From Parachlamydiales bacterium (GTDB lineage Bacteria > Chlamydiota > Chlamydiia > Chlamydiales > Rhabdochlamydiaceae), in assembly GCA_003153295.1 (NCBI GenBank), contig PLXY01000011.1, positions 211,818 to 275,817 of the forward strand: 64,000 nt of DNA. The letters run 5' to 3'. Positions 55,066 through 63,939 of this stretch are shown here, one piece after another. A program made the translations under genes and the position numbers. The notes under the pieces are model-generated. The model worked only from the letters and a program-made list of their open reading frames with translations, did not search any database and was not told the origin of the DNA. Each line of letters begins with the position of its first letter. Position 1 is the stretch's first letter.

Positions 55066-55992
55066 ATGTCTGCATACTTTGCAATACAGCCGCTGAGTAC
55101 TTTTCTAAACCTGGAAGCTGCTCAATGGAATCTTATTCCAGATAAACTCCAAACACTTGTTCAAAAAGTTCATGATTGTTTCAGAACTGCGCAACCAGAA
55201 GTAGGAATTAGAGAAAAAATTGAAGATCAGATGATTATCTTTTTACTTAATGAATACTTGAATGGAAATTTATGTCCTTTTACTCGTTTAAAAGACATCA
55301 ATGGATCAGGTACAGCTAAAATTAACATACCCTTGATTCTTGCTCAAGTACAGCGTGAGCTAAGCGAGAGAGAACTCAAACATGTTTTGCAAGAAGAAGA
55401 CAAAAAACGAAGTGTAGAAATTGAGGAAAATAAAATAAAAAAAGAGGAGCTTAAGGGCTTAATAAAAAATACTGAGCTTGCTCGAGATGAAATCCAAAAT
55501 ATACAAGAGGAAGTACAAAAGAAAGATCAAGCATTACAATTAAAACTTGATGAGCAAAATAAAGCCATACACTTAGAAGAAGCGAAAGTGGCTTATTATC
55601 AATATTTACCTTCTTTACAAAAAACCGCTGCCTATGGAGTTGTAGGCGCAGCTTTAGTTGTAGCAGCATATAATTATGGGCCTGGAATATGGAGAGGAGG
55701 ATCGGAAATGGTTTTTAAATTGCTTCAAAATAATAAAGAACTCACAACTCCTGAAGTTTTTCAGGTCACGGGACCAGCTTTGAAATATATGAATCATCTC
55801 AATGTAAACAACGCTAACACATTCACTACAATTGTGACAGATAAGCTGATTAAGACTAGCGAGGCCGCCGTAGCGACTTGTTTTGGAGTGAAAACATGGG
55901 ATACAGTTCAAAAATTAGTCGGTAAAACAACACCACAAACTGCAACTCAAATTGCTCAAAATATAGCAATAAAAGAAGCCAAAAAAAAGTAG
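55066..55992 (+). CDS. Hypothetical coiled-coil protein with hydrophobic segment
   Basis: I do not recognise this 308-aa protein. Residues about 95-190 are a charged coiled coil (ERELKHVLQEEDKKRSVEIE and QNIQEEVQKKDQALQLKLDE). A hydrophobic stretch at about 203-220 (AAYGVVGAALVVAAYNYG) may be a membrane span. No signal peptide. GGGGAGG lies upstream of the ATG. It begins a three-gene set with similar proteins and short gaps (17 and 12 bp). Membrane or inclusion-related roles are possible but nothing in the sequence shows one. Confidence 0.75.
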   Translation: MSAYFAIQPLSTFLNLEAAQWNLIPDKLQTLVQKVHDCFRTAQPEVGIREKIEDQMIIFLLNEYLNGNLCPFTRLKDINGSGTAKINIPLILAQVQRELSERELKHVLQEEDKKRSVEIEENKIKKEELKGLIKNTELARDEIQNIQEEVQKKDQALQLKLDEQNKAIHLEEAKVAYYQYLPSLQKTAAYGVVGAALVVAAYNYGPGIWRGGSEMVFKLLQNNKELTTPEVFQVTGPALKYMNHLNVNNANTFTTIVTDKLIKTSEAAVATCFGVKTWDTVQKLVGKTTPQTATQIAQNIAIKEAKKK

Positions 55993-56009
55993 GAATAAGG
56001 GGTATAAAT

Positions 56010-56495
56010 ATGACTACACTAACAATATCGCCTAAAACAACAGAAATATATTTCTTGATTGATTCGATAAAAAATTCTCCTGATTCCGTTCTCATCAGCG
56101 CAGCAGAAAACAAAATAAGGGAGTGGTTTGTTCAATTCAATTTTTCAGATCTTATACAGGCCTTTACTACATACTATGATTCAGATCCCTCTTCACATTT
56201 TACTATTTTTTCCGAGATCTCAAAATACTATTTAAACAATCCATCAGAAACAGAAAAGTCGTTACTGTTCAATGTTATCACTATTGTTGTATGTAAAGAC
56301 AGAACTCGTAAACTTAGACACTCTAATTTATCTGAATTGGCAAAAGAAACAAATGAACTAAAAGAAAAAATTAATTTATGGCAAGATCAGTACTCTAAAG
56401 CAAAAAATTGTGTTGAAGAAAGTAGAAAGATAAAAGAAAAAAAAGATCTTCAAATGAAGCAGGCTCTTCTTCGAGATCAAAAGATTAAACCCTAA
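56010..56495 (+). CDS. Hypothetical small protein with C-terminal coiled coil
   Basis: This 161-aa protein is of unknown family. The first 95 residues look globular and helical (YFLIDSIKNSPDSVLISAAE), the last 50 are a lysine- and glutamate-rich coiled coil (LSELAKETNELKEKINLWQD). No membrane span or signal peptide. AAGGGG lies ten bases before the ATG. It lies between two other coiled-coil proteins and is probably co-transcribed with them. Confidence 0.7.
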   Translation: MTTLTISPKTTEIYFLIDSIKNSPDSVLISAAENKIREWFVQFNFSDLIQAFTTYYDSDPSSHFTIFSEISKYYLNNPSETEKSLLFNVITIVVCKDRTRKLRHSNLSELAKETNELKEKINLWQDQYSKAKNCVEESRKIKEKKDLQMKQALLRDQKIKP

Positions 56496-56507
56496 GCTGA
56501 GAAAATT

Positions 56508-57059
56508 ATGACTGCCTTAGATTCTACCAAAAGCTTTAATGGAGCTTGGTCATTGATAGCTCAAGCCGATAAAGTTCTTGAAGAAAGAGATCGGCAAGTT
56601 AAAGCAGGTATTGATGAAAGTAAGTTGCTTATAGACCGCTCAAATAATGTATATGTTAGAGTAAGCGATGCAGAAAAAAAGCAAACTACACAACTACTTT
56701 TGCAACAGGATCAGATTAAAGAAAGGGATATAGAGAGTGCAAAAATTGATGCCCGATTAGAAAATCTCGATCAGAATCCAGGATGGCAATTAAGCCGCAT
56801 TGCCACATCAGCAAAAGAAGGATTCCAAAGGTTGCAAAACTCAACCTGTTCTTGTTTCCAAACAGTTGCGGTCATTGCGGTCTCTTCTGGTGCTCCTACA
56901 CTTATGGCCTATGGGTTAGGACAGAATCCGATTGTATTAGTAATATGCGGATTCGGAGGTGCTGCTGCTGGAGGAATTGGCATGGCAGCCTACAATCGGA
57001 TAAAAAGATGTTGTAACCCTAAAAATGATAAAGGAAACTATGAATCTCTTGAGCCCTAG
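56508..57059 (+). CDS. Hypothetical coiled-coil protein with C-terminal hydrophobic pair
   Basis: This 183-aa protein is of unknown family. Residues 20-90 are a charged helix (RDRQVKAGIDESKLLIDRSN). Two adjacent hydrophobic segments follow at about 122-165 (TVAVIAVSSGAPTLMAYGLG and IVLVICGFGGAAAGGIGMAA), separated by only a few residues. A bilobed hydrophobic hairpin of this kind is a feature of chlamydial inclusion membrane proteins, but the hairpin here is near the C-terminus. The last 20 bases overlap the start of hemB. Confidence 0.72.
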   Translation: MTALDSTKSFNGAWSLIAQADKVLEERDRQVKAGIDESKLLIDRSNNVYVRVSDAEKKQTTQLLLQQDQIKERDIESAKIDARLENLDQNPGWQLSRIATSAKEGFQRLQNSTCSCFQTVAVIAVSSGAPTLMAYGLGQNPIVLVICGFGGAAAGGIGMAAYNRIKRCCNPKNDKGNYESLEP

Positions 57060-58050
57060 CGCGCCTCTTCTCGCAAGACCTCGAAGAAACCGCAAATCCC
57101 CTGCTATTCGCCATCTCGTTGAAGAAAATGTATTGCAGGCTTCAGATTTAGTGATGCCGTTTTTTGTCATCGAAGGGGAAAACAAGCAAGAAGAGATCAA
57201 GAGCCTTCCTGGTGTTTTCCGCTTATCGCTAGATCTGGTTTTAAAAGAGGCAGAAAAACTCCATCTTCAAGGAATTCCTTCAATTGCACTTTTCCCTGTC
57301 ATCGACCCTCAACATAAAGATGAGAAAGGTACAGCCGCTTTACATGAAGATGGTTTGATACCGAGAGCCTTACAGCTGATTAAACGGGAAATTCCTTCTC
57401 TTTGCTTGATCACCGACATTGCCCTCGATCCTTTTACCTCTCATGGCCATGACGGAGTGGTGGACCACCGCGGATATGTGATGAACGATCCGACAGTCGA
57501 GATCCTGTGTCAAATGGCCTCTCTTTTCGGTGCAGCAGGAGCCGATATCGTAGCGCCAAGTGACATGATGGATGGAAGAATCGGGGCCATTCGGAGGCGA
57601 CTTGATCTTGATGGACTGGAAGAAGTCTCTATTGTCTCTTACTCCGTAAAATACGCCTCTTCTTTATACAGTCCTTTCCGAGATACCTTGGGGTCAAAAC
57701 TGAAATTTGGAGATAAGAAAAGCTATCAGATGAACCCGGCAAATAGCAGAGAAGCTGTCCGTGAAGCTTTACTCGATGCAGAAGAGGGAGCAGATATGCT
57801 GATGGTCAAACCAGCGCTTTTCTATTTGGACATCATCGCTCAAATCAAGGCCCACGTTCATCTGCCGATTTGCGCCTACCATGTCAGCGGAGAATACGCT
57901 ATGGTCATGGCAGCGCATGCCAATGGATGGTTAGATGGGCCCAAAGTATTTCATGAAGCACTTTTGAGCATCAAGCGTGCGGGAGCCGATTTTATTTTCT
58001 CCTATGCGGTACCGCAAGTCCTACCGTTTCTCGGTCTGAAGCCGTTCTAA
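57040..58050 (+). CDS. hemB: Delta-aminolevulinic acid dehydratase (porphobilinogen synthase)
   Basis: This enzyme condenses two aminolevulinate molecules to porphobilinogen for haem. It has 336 aa with the two active-site lysines at 204 (SYSVKYASSLYSPFRD) and 257 (ADMLMVKPALFYLDII). The metal region reads ITDIALDPFTSHGHDG, with aspartates in place of the zinc-binding cysteines, so this is the magnesium/potassium-type enzyme. The ATG at 57040 is chosen because AAGGA precedes it; an ATG at 57025 would overlap the previous gene further. Its 3' end overlaps the convergent gene by 30 bases. Confidence 0.97.
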   Translation: MNLLSPSAPLLARPRRNRKSPAIRHLVEENVLQASDLVMPFFVIEGENKQEEIKSLPGVFRLSLDLVLKEAEKLHLQGIPSIALFPVIDPQHKDEKGTAALHEDGLIPRALQLIKREIPSLCLITDIALDPFTSHGHDGVVDHRGYVMNDPTVEILCQMASLFGAAGADIVAPSDMMDGRIGAIRRRLDLDGLEEVSIVSYSVKYASSLYSPFRDTLGSKLKFGDKKSYQMNPANSREAVREALLDAEEGADMLMVKPALFYLDIIAQIKAHVHLPICAYHVSGEYAMVMAAHANGWLDGPKVFHEALLSIKRAGADFIFSYAVPQVLPFLGLKPF

Positions 58051-60144
58051 ACGGATCGTCTGATAAAGAGCTCTTCCGGTTTCAGCAGAGGCGCCGACAT
58101 CGCGGAGCCATGCTGACATGGCATAACCGATATAGCTGCGGCTGCTTTGTCTTAGAAAAAAGTCGAGCGGAAGTGAAAAAGCAAACCCTTTGTCGTGATA
58201 CGTCTGATGATTGACATGGTCGTGTCCATTGGTAATGGTGTACCAAAGCGAGACTTTAAGCCCGCTGGGAAACCAGCGGCTCATTTCAAAACGAACACCC
58301 TGGTCTTTAGCTAGAAATTGGCCGATTTTAACCTTAAAATCGAGATCCCAAGGCTTGAGAGTATAATAAATATCTAAGAAGTATTGGACGCCGATAAAAT
58401 GTTGATATTCTGCTTTATGGCCATGCAAACGGCGGATCTTATTGGTAAAGCCAATCCCATGGTATCGCCGCTTCCAGACAGTAGCCTCTTCAGCGCCGAT
58501 AGCCCAATTCGATCTCGCAGGATAGTAGAGCAGTTCAGTGGCACCTCCACCGTAAGCAGGTTCAAAATATCCACCCGCCAATCGAAAAAAACAACCGGTG
58601 TTGTTCAGATTCCAACTCTTTTGCAAATAGGCCATTTCAAAAGAGACCGTATTGGTTTGAAAATACTTGATCGTATCGGTACGGACATTGGGCAGCTGAG
58701 AAGGATTGAGCCGGTCTGTTCCACTTAATTTCTGCGCGCTAGATGAAATCGCATAACTGAGCTGCGTCTCGTAATAGATATCATCAAAAAGATATCCTTC
58801 GGGGGTTGCGACTAAGCTTAAATTATATTTAAACTTCCCCGTCGAGCTGCCGAAAAAGCTTTGGAGGCGAGGACAAAGGGTAAAAAGCCAGACTTCTTTT
58901 TTTCTACGGAAAAGTCGGGTGCTGTCAGATGGGCGAGAAGGGGGGTTCGTCATCGGGGAAAGGGTAGCCATCTCATACCCTGTCACCTGATTTTGACGGT
59001 AACGGTAAAGATCCTCCGTCCTAAAGATATATCCCTGGCTCAAGACTCCATCGGCCTCTAGGACGACGACCACTTTTTTAATATTGGACGGGGTGATCGC
59101 CGCTAAAACCCTCTGGAGCCGCTCTCGCACAATATGTTCTTCCCGGTACATATTGTTAATGATCTTGAGCCATAGCTCCCCATCAGGCGACAGATAGACA
59201 CGGTAAAGATCTAGTCCTTGCTGTCCTAAAGTGTAGCCCAGCTCATGGATGAAATCGCGGTCAGGTCGTACCAAGCCCAAAGGCTCCGTATCGACAGGAG
59301 AGCGATATAAGATAGGTTCCTGAGTTTTCGGGATCAAACCTTTGCTGCTTCCCAACGGATAGCGGAGCGATCCCATCGCAGAAAATTCTCTTCCTCTCAG
59401 AGAGCTTACGCTCAATTGGAGAGCATCTCCGAGAACATAGGTCGCACCTGCATTGATGCGGCTATTGATTTTGCGCCCCTTGGGATGTTCATGCTGATGA
59501 TGCCGGTAATCGGTCGCATCATATTCGGCCAAAAAAGATAGATTTTTTAAAACAGGAAGCGAAGTTTTACGCCAGGGAGTCCAGGCAATACCGCCAAAGA
59601 AACCTTTAATCCTTTTTCTTCCCCATCCTAAGGTGGCTTCGATGTTGTGATCGATCCAGTCTTTGGTCATCACGATATATTCGGAATTGAATCGTTGAGT
59701 CCCGATAAAGTCTTCCGCACCGATGGCAAAAGTAGGAAAACCATGCAGCCCATCGCCTGGAAGATTAAAAACAAATTTGACATTGCCGATCCGTTCGGCT
59801 TCATCTCCAAAACCTAAATGGCCGAAAGTCGGATCTAACATTCCTGTATAGACTCGATAATTGAGGGCAAGTTCAACCCGGTCAAAATATTGGAAGCTCA
59901 ATCCATAGATATTATAGGGGTGGACCCGCGCAGCTCCCAGTCCCACAACGCCTTCGTGAGGCGTTCGTCCCGAAGGCATATTGAAATAGCCTCCCATCAT
60001 CGACGAGTTATAGAAAAACGGCAGCTCGTCGACGATTTTTTTATCGATCTCTTCGACCAAGGCGAGATCGCGAAAAAGCGTCGAACTGTCTTCAAGGGCG
60101 CTCAAAAAAGCGGTGATCGTGAGAAAAAATATTAAAAGGAACAT
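58021..60144 (-). CDS. YjbH-type outer membrane exopolysaccharide biosynthesis protein
   Basis: This 707-aa protein has a signal peptide (MFLLIFFLTITAFLSALE) and matches the YjbH (DUF940) family: MGGYFNMPSGRTPHEGVVGLG, FQYFDRVELALNYRVY, and many alternating-residue strands typical of a large beta-barrel. In E. coli yjbH belongs to an exopolysaccharide operon; its molecular role is not settled. It could help move or anchor the surface polysaccharide made by the 20-41 kb cluster, but this is inference from family only. Convergent with hemB. Confidence 0.8.
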   Translation of the reverse strand: MFLLIFFLTITAFLSALEDSSTLFRDLALVEEIDKKIVDELPFFYNSSMMGGYFNMPSGRTPHEGVVGLGAARVHPYNIYGLSFQYFDRVELALNYRVYTGMLDPTFGHLGFGDEAERIGNVKFVFNLPGDGLHGFPTFAIGAEDFIGTQRFNSEYIVMTKDWIDHNIEATLGWGRKRIKGFFGGIAWTPWRKTSLPVLKNLSFLAEYDATDYRHHQHEHPKGRKINSRINAGATYVLGDALQLSVSSLRGREFSAMGSLRYPLGSSKGLIPKTQEPILYRSPVDTEPLGLVRPDRDFIHELGYTLGQQGLDLYRVYLSPDGELWLKIINNMYREEHIVRERLQRVLAAITPSNIKKVVVVLEADGVLSQGYIFRTEDLYRYRQNQVTGYEMATLSPMTNPPSRPSDSTRLFRRKKEVWLFTLCPRLQSFFGSSTGKFKYNLSLVATPEGYLFDDIYYETQLSYAISSSAQKLSGTDRLNPSQLPNVRTDTIKYFQTNTVSFEMAYLQKSWNLNNTGCFFRLAGGYFEPAYGGGATELLYYPARSNWAIGAEEATVWKRRYHGIGFTNKIRRLHGHKAEYQHFIGVQYFLDIYYTLKPWDLDFKVKIGQFLAKDQGVRFEMSRWFPSGLKVSLWYTITNGHDHVNHQTYHDKGFAFSLPLDFFLRQSSRSYIGYAMSAWLRDVGASAETGRALYQTIRLERLQTEKR

Positions 60145-60280
60145 ACGTAAGTCCTAGAGAGTAGGGCGGTCTTAACATTTATTTCAATGATGGGTTAGTA
60201 GTTCTATTGAAGAGAAATGTAAAGAACCCTATACTCCCAGGTATTTAACTAGGTAAATCATGCCTATAGAAGGACTTCAA

Positions 60281-62440
60281 ATGAGTTATTTAAAGGATTT
60301 ACAGACGCAAATTTCAAATCACAACTACCCAGCCTATATGCGTTTATGGGAGGAATACTGCCTCAGCGATGAAGTAGATCCCCTCGAATTAAAAACAATT
60401 CTTGTCAATGTCAAGGCCTCCGAGTTTGCAGAACCTTTCGGCAAATATGTTGAGAAAATCCTTCCTCTCTGGGAAATGCTTCCTGAAAGTGCCCAAAAAC
60501 ATGAAATTTTCAAATTAATTATTGAGATTGAGACGACCAATCACGAACAACTCCGTCAAATGGTCATGGACTACCTCGAAAAAAGATATGGCAACCAGAC
60601 AGGATACGCTGAAAAAATCCGTCTCATTGGCCTCCGAGGAAAAGAGAATTTCCAAGGCGCTGTCAGCAATTTTGAGCTTCTTAATCACATGATGAAAGGG
60701 AAATTTGTTTTCCACACAGGCGGCTGGGGTGTGGGCGAAATCATGGATGTTTCCATGATCCGCGAGCAGCTGAGTGTCGAATTTGAGTATGTCCCTGGGA
60801 AAAAGGATATTTCGTTTGCCAACGGGTTCAACACACTGATCCCTATTCCAGACGACCATTTCTTAGCTTTACGCTTTGGCAATGCCGATCTATTGGAAAA
60901 AAAAGCTAAAGAAAATCCTGTTGAAATTATCCGCCTACTTCTCCGCGACTTAGGTCCAAAAACTGCGGCTGAAATTAAAGACGAGCTCTGTGAACTCGTC
61001 ATCCCTGAAGAAGATTGGGCAAAATGGTGGCAGAATACCCGGACGAAGATCAAAAAAGATACGATGATTGAAGCGCCAGAAGACCTACGTCAGCCTTTCA
61101 TTCTCCGGCTCTCTGAAGTTTCTCACGAAGACCGCCTCCGCAAATTACTTGAAGGAAAGCCCGAGATCAATCATCTGATCCAACTCGTCTACTCCTTCAT
61201 GAGGGATTTCCCTGAAACCTTAAAAAATCCAGATTTTAAAGGATTTTTACAAGCTAAGCTGCAAGAGACGCTGAACTATCCTGATCTTACAGATGGGCAG
61301 CTACTTCAGGTTCACTTCTTTTTGGAAGATTTATCGGATGAAAAAAAATATCCACAAGCTCAGGAGATTGTTAAAAACTCTAAAACTGTGGAAGCTTTAG
61401 TCCAATCAATCGAAGTCTTAGCTTATAAAAAAAGAGCTCTCATCGTCGCCCGCAAAGTCCGTTCCGATTGGAAAGAGCTTTTCCTGAATCTCCTTTTAAC
61501 GATCGATCAAAACCCTCTCCGAGATTACATCTTTGGAGAACTTTCCCATCCTGAAACAGAAAAAGATTTGAAACGAAAGCTTGAAGATCTTTGGGTGCAT
61601 CCCTCCCGCTATCCCGATGTATTCATCTGGTATTTCCAAAAAATCATGACTCAAAAAGATCTCCCCTTTGCCGATAAAGAAGGTAAAAATCGATTTTTTG
61701 AAGCCCTATTTGTCCTGCTCAACTATGTCGAGCAGTCAACAGATCATCGAGAACTGGTTAAAAAGATAAATACCATTTTAACTCAAGGCCGGTTTGCGAT
61801 TGTCCGCGAGATCATGCAAGGAGCTAGCGTAGAAACCCTACAAGAGTTTCTACTTTTAGCCTCAAAATGCCACTCGCTTTCTGATCACGATCAAAAAATT
61901 CTCCATTCTCTAGCAGAAGTCGTCCATCCATCCATGGCGCAAACCCGCAAAAAGCAGGACAATGTCTCTGAGAATAACGTGATTTGGACCACAGAAGCCG
62001 GTTTCAAAAAAGTAAAAGAGCGGATTCAGCAAATTGCTACCGTTGAAACTGTGCAAAATGCCAAAGAAATCGAGACCGCCCGTTCCCATGGCGACCTCCG
62101 AGAAAATGCCGAATTTAAATCTGCTCTAGAAAAACGGGATCGCCTCCAATCAGAGCTCAAAGGGCTTTCTGATCAAGTGAATCGGGCTCGCGTGCTGACT
62201 AAAGCCGATATCGGAACAGAAGAAGTCGGAGTGGGTTGTATCGTCGAATTTAAAAACGAGCAAGGCAAAACGCTCATTTATACCCTTTTAGGACCCTGGG
62301 ATGCCGATACAAATCTTGGAATCTTGTCATTCCAATCGAAACTGGCTCAAGAGATGAAAGGGCTAGCCGTTGGAGATAAGTTTCAATTTCAAGGAGAAGA
62401 GTTTACAATTACCCGCATTCACAGCTATCTTGATAGATAG
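60281..62440 (+). CDS. greA: Transcription elongation factor GreA with long N-terminal domain
   Basis: This 719-aa protein ends in a complete GreA of about 160 residues: ETARSHGDLRENAEFKSA with the catalytic D and E at the coiled-coil tip, then a C-terminal FKBP-like domain with GDKFQFQGEEFTI. GreA rescues backtracked RNA polymerase by transcript cleavage. The 550-residue helical extension ahead of it (YLKDLQTQISNHNYPAYMRL onward) is a chlamydial trait of unknown function. The ATG at 60281 has AAGGA seven bases upstream and is preferred to 60260. First gene of a four-gene co-directional group. Confidence 0.95.
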   Translation: MSYLKDLQTQISNHNYPAYMRLWEEYCLSDEVDPLELKTILVNVKASEFAEPFGKYVEKILPLWEMLPESAQKHEIFKLIIEIETTNHEQLRQMVMDYLEKRYGNQTGYAEKIRLIGLRGKENFQGAVSNFELLNHMMKGKFVFHTGGWGVGEIMDVSMIREQLSVEFEYVPGKKDISFANGFNTLIPIPDDHFLALRFGNADLLEKKAKENPVEIIRLLLRDLGPKTAAEIKDELCELVIPEEDWAKWWQNTRTKIKKDTMIEAPEDLRQPFILRLSEVSHEDRLRKLLEGKPEINHLIQLVYSFMRDFPETLKNPDFKGFLQAKLQETLNYPDLTDGQLLQVHFFLEDLSDEKKYPQAQEIVKNSKTVEALVQSIEVLAYKKRALIVARKVRSDWKELFLNLLLTIDQNPLRDYIFGELSHPETEKDLKRKLEDLWVHPSRYPDVFIWYFQKIMTQKDLPFADKEGKNRFFEALFVLLNYVEQSTDHRELVKKINTILTQGRFAIVREIMQGASVETLQEFLLLASKCHSLSDHDQKILHSLAEVVHPSMAQTRKKQDNVSENNVIWTTEAGFKKVKERIQQIATVETVQNAKEIETARSHGDLRENAEFKSALEKRDRLQSELKGLSDQVNRARVLTKADIGTEEVGVGCIVEFKNEQGKTLIYTLLGPWDADTNLGILSFQSKLAQEMKGLAVGDKFQFQGEEFTITRIHSYLDR

Positions 62441-62465
62441 ATAGTCGCAAAAAGGGAGAACTCCT

Positions 62466-63065
62466 GTGCAGTTAGTCATCGCCAGTCGCAATGTCCATAA
62501 AATTCGCGAACTGCGCGCTATGCTCAAGGCTTATAAATTCCTCGATATCCTTTCTCTTTTGGATTTCCCCCATTACACTCCTCTTCCTGAAACAGGTGAA
62601 ACTTTTCAGGAAAATGCTTCTCAAAAAGCTGTCCACGCGGCACAAACCCTCAACCGATGGACGCTTGCCGATGACACAGGACTTGTCGTTCCGGCTCTTC
62701 AAGGAGCCCCCGGAGTATTATCTGCCCGCTATGCAGGGGTGAATGCGACCGACCCTGAAAATCGAAAAAAGCTTCTATCTGAAATGGAAGAGATCTTAGA
62801 ACCCCACCGTCAAGGCTATTTTGAATGCTGGCTCGCTATCGCCGCTCCGCAAGGACTCAAAAAATGCGTCCGGGGCGTTTGCGAAGGGACGATTCTCACA
62901 GAAGAAAAAGGCGGTAAAGGTTTTGGATATGATAGCCTCTTCGTCAAATACGAATACGGCAAAACATTCTCTGAACTCGAAGAAGCTCTCAAAAACCGGA
63001 TTTCCCATCGCCGTAAAGCCCTCGATAAACTCCATCTACTTTTAGAATCTCTGGCCTCAGCATAA
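62466..63065 (+). CDS. rdgB: dITP/XTP pyrophosphatase (Ham1/RdgB)
   Basis: This enzyme removes non-canonical purine triphosphates from the nucleotide pool. It has 199 aa with SRNVHKIRELRAML, ETFQENASQKA, ADDTGLVVPALQGAPGVLSA and GKGFGYDSLF, all family hallmarks. The start is GTG at 62466 with GGGAG about eight bases upstream. It follows greA by 25 bp and its stop touches the next ATG. Confidence 0.96.
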   Translation: MQLVIASRNVHKIRELRAMLKAYKFLDILSLLDFPHYTPLPETGETFQENASQKAVHAAQTLNRWTLADDTGLVVPALQGAPGVLSARYAGVNATDPENRKKLLSEMEEILEPHRQGYFECWLAIAAPQGLKKCVRGVCEGTILTEEKGGKGFGYDSLFVKYEYGKTFSELEEALKNRISHRRKALDKLHLLLESLASA

Positions 63066-63551
63066 ATGCATTATTGGATCGATGGATATAATCTTCTCTT
63101 TCGGATTACGAAAAACTATCGTGAAATGAAGCAGAATGAAAGAAAGCTTCTTTTCGCCCTCAATCAATCGATCATCCTATTAAATTACCAAGCCACTGTT
63201 GTCTTTGACGGGCGTGAAAAAGACCCTCCTGAGGCGCTCCGCCGCAATTTAGATTCTCTGGCGCTGATTTATACCCCTCATCATCAGACAGCGGATGATT
63301 ATATCCTGCAGGCTATTGCCGAGGCCGCTGATCCTGCCCAAGAGGTCGTTGTCTCATCTGACTATGAGCTCCTACGTAAAGCCAAGCAAAGAGGGGCCAA
63401 AGCTCAAACCATTGAAGAGTTTCTATCGAAGCTCGTGAACAAAAAGCGAAAAAAGAAAGCGTTGATTGAAAAAACCTTCCAAGAGACCAGTACTGAACTC
63501 AAGAGGCTTCTCAAGATTTTTGAAGAACGGCTCCATGATGATGAAGAATAA
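63066..63551 (+). CDS. YacP-like NYN-domain ribonuclease
   Basis: This 161-aa protein has the NYN/PIN-like fold of YacP (Rae1) proteins: YWIDGYNLLF at the N-terminus with the first acidic residue, TVVFDGREKDPPEA in the middle, TADDYILQ and VVSSDYELLRKAKQRGA near the C-terminus. B. subtilis Rae1 cleaves mRNA at the ribosome; the activity here is inferred. The ATG directly follows the rdgB stop, so translation is coupled. Confidence 0.85.
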   Translation: MHYWIDGYNLLFRITKNYREMKQNERKLLFALNQSIILLNYQATVVFDGREKDPPEALRRNLDSLALIYTPHHQTADDYILQAIAEAADPAQEVVVSSDYELLRKAKQRGAKAQTIEEFLSKLVNKKRKKKALIEKTFQETSTELKRLLKIFEERLHDDEE

Positions 63552-63591
63552 TCTTGTTCTTTTGCTCATCTCTCGTTTATAGAGAGGTGTT

Positions 63592-63939
63592 ATGGAACTA
63601 CCAGCTAATTTTGAAAGCCCGCCAGGAAAAGAACTTCATCGAGTCTTTCGCAACACCTGTATTGAATTTAGAAAATTGCTCAAAAATTCAAAAGACCTCA
63701 ATGAGCTGAAAGAAGAGATGGAGAAATTCATCGGTGAGAGCAAACAGATGGACTGGCATGTCAAAACATCAGCTGTTTATCACAAAGATGAAGGGAAAAA
63801 GCTTACAGATAAGGTCCTCAACGAATTCCAACGATATATTCAAGATCTAGAGCCTTATCTCAACCGCGCGGACCCTTCCGCTCTAATCCAAGCCATAAAG
63901 TCGATGGAACAGTTCATCGATAATTATAAAGTCACTTAA
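63592..63939 (+). CDS. Hypothetical small helical protein
   Basis: I do not recognise this 115-aa protein. It is all polar and helical (ELHRVFRNTCIEFRKLLKNS, NRADPSALIQAIKSMEQF) with no membrane span or signal peptide. GAGAGG lies seven bases before the ATG, supporting expression. It follows the YacP-like gene by 40 bp and may share its transcript. Confidence 0.7.
   Translation: MELPANFESPPGKELHRVFRNTCIEFRKLLKNSKDLNELKEEMEKFIGESKQMDWHVKTSAVYHKDEGKKLTDKVLNEFQRYIQDLEPYLNRADPSALIQAIKSMEQFIDNYKVT

Noticed and set aside
58021..60144. Major outer membrane porin
   Set aside because: Length, the N-terminal MPSGRTP region and overall pattern fit YjbH, not a chlamydial MOMP.
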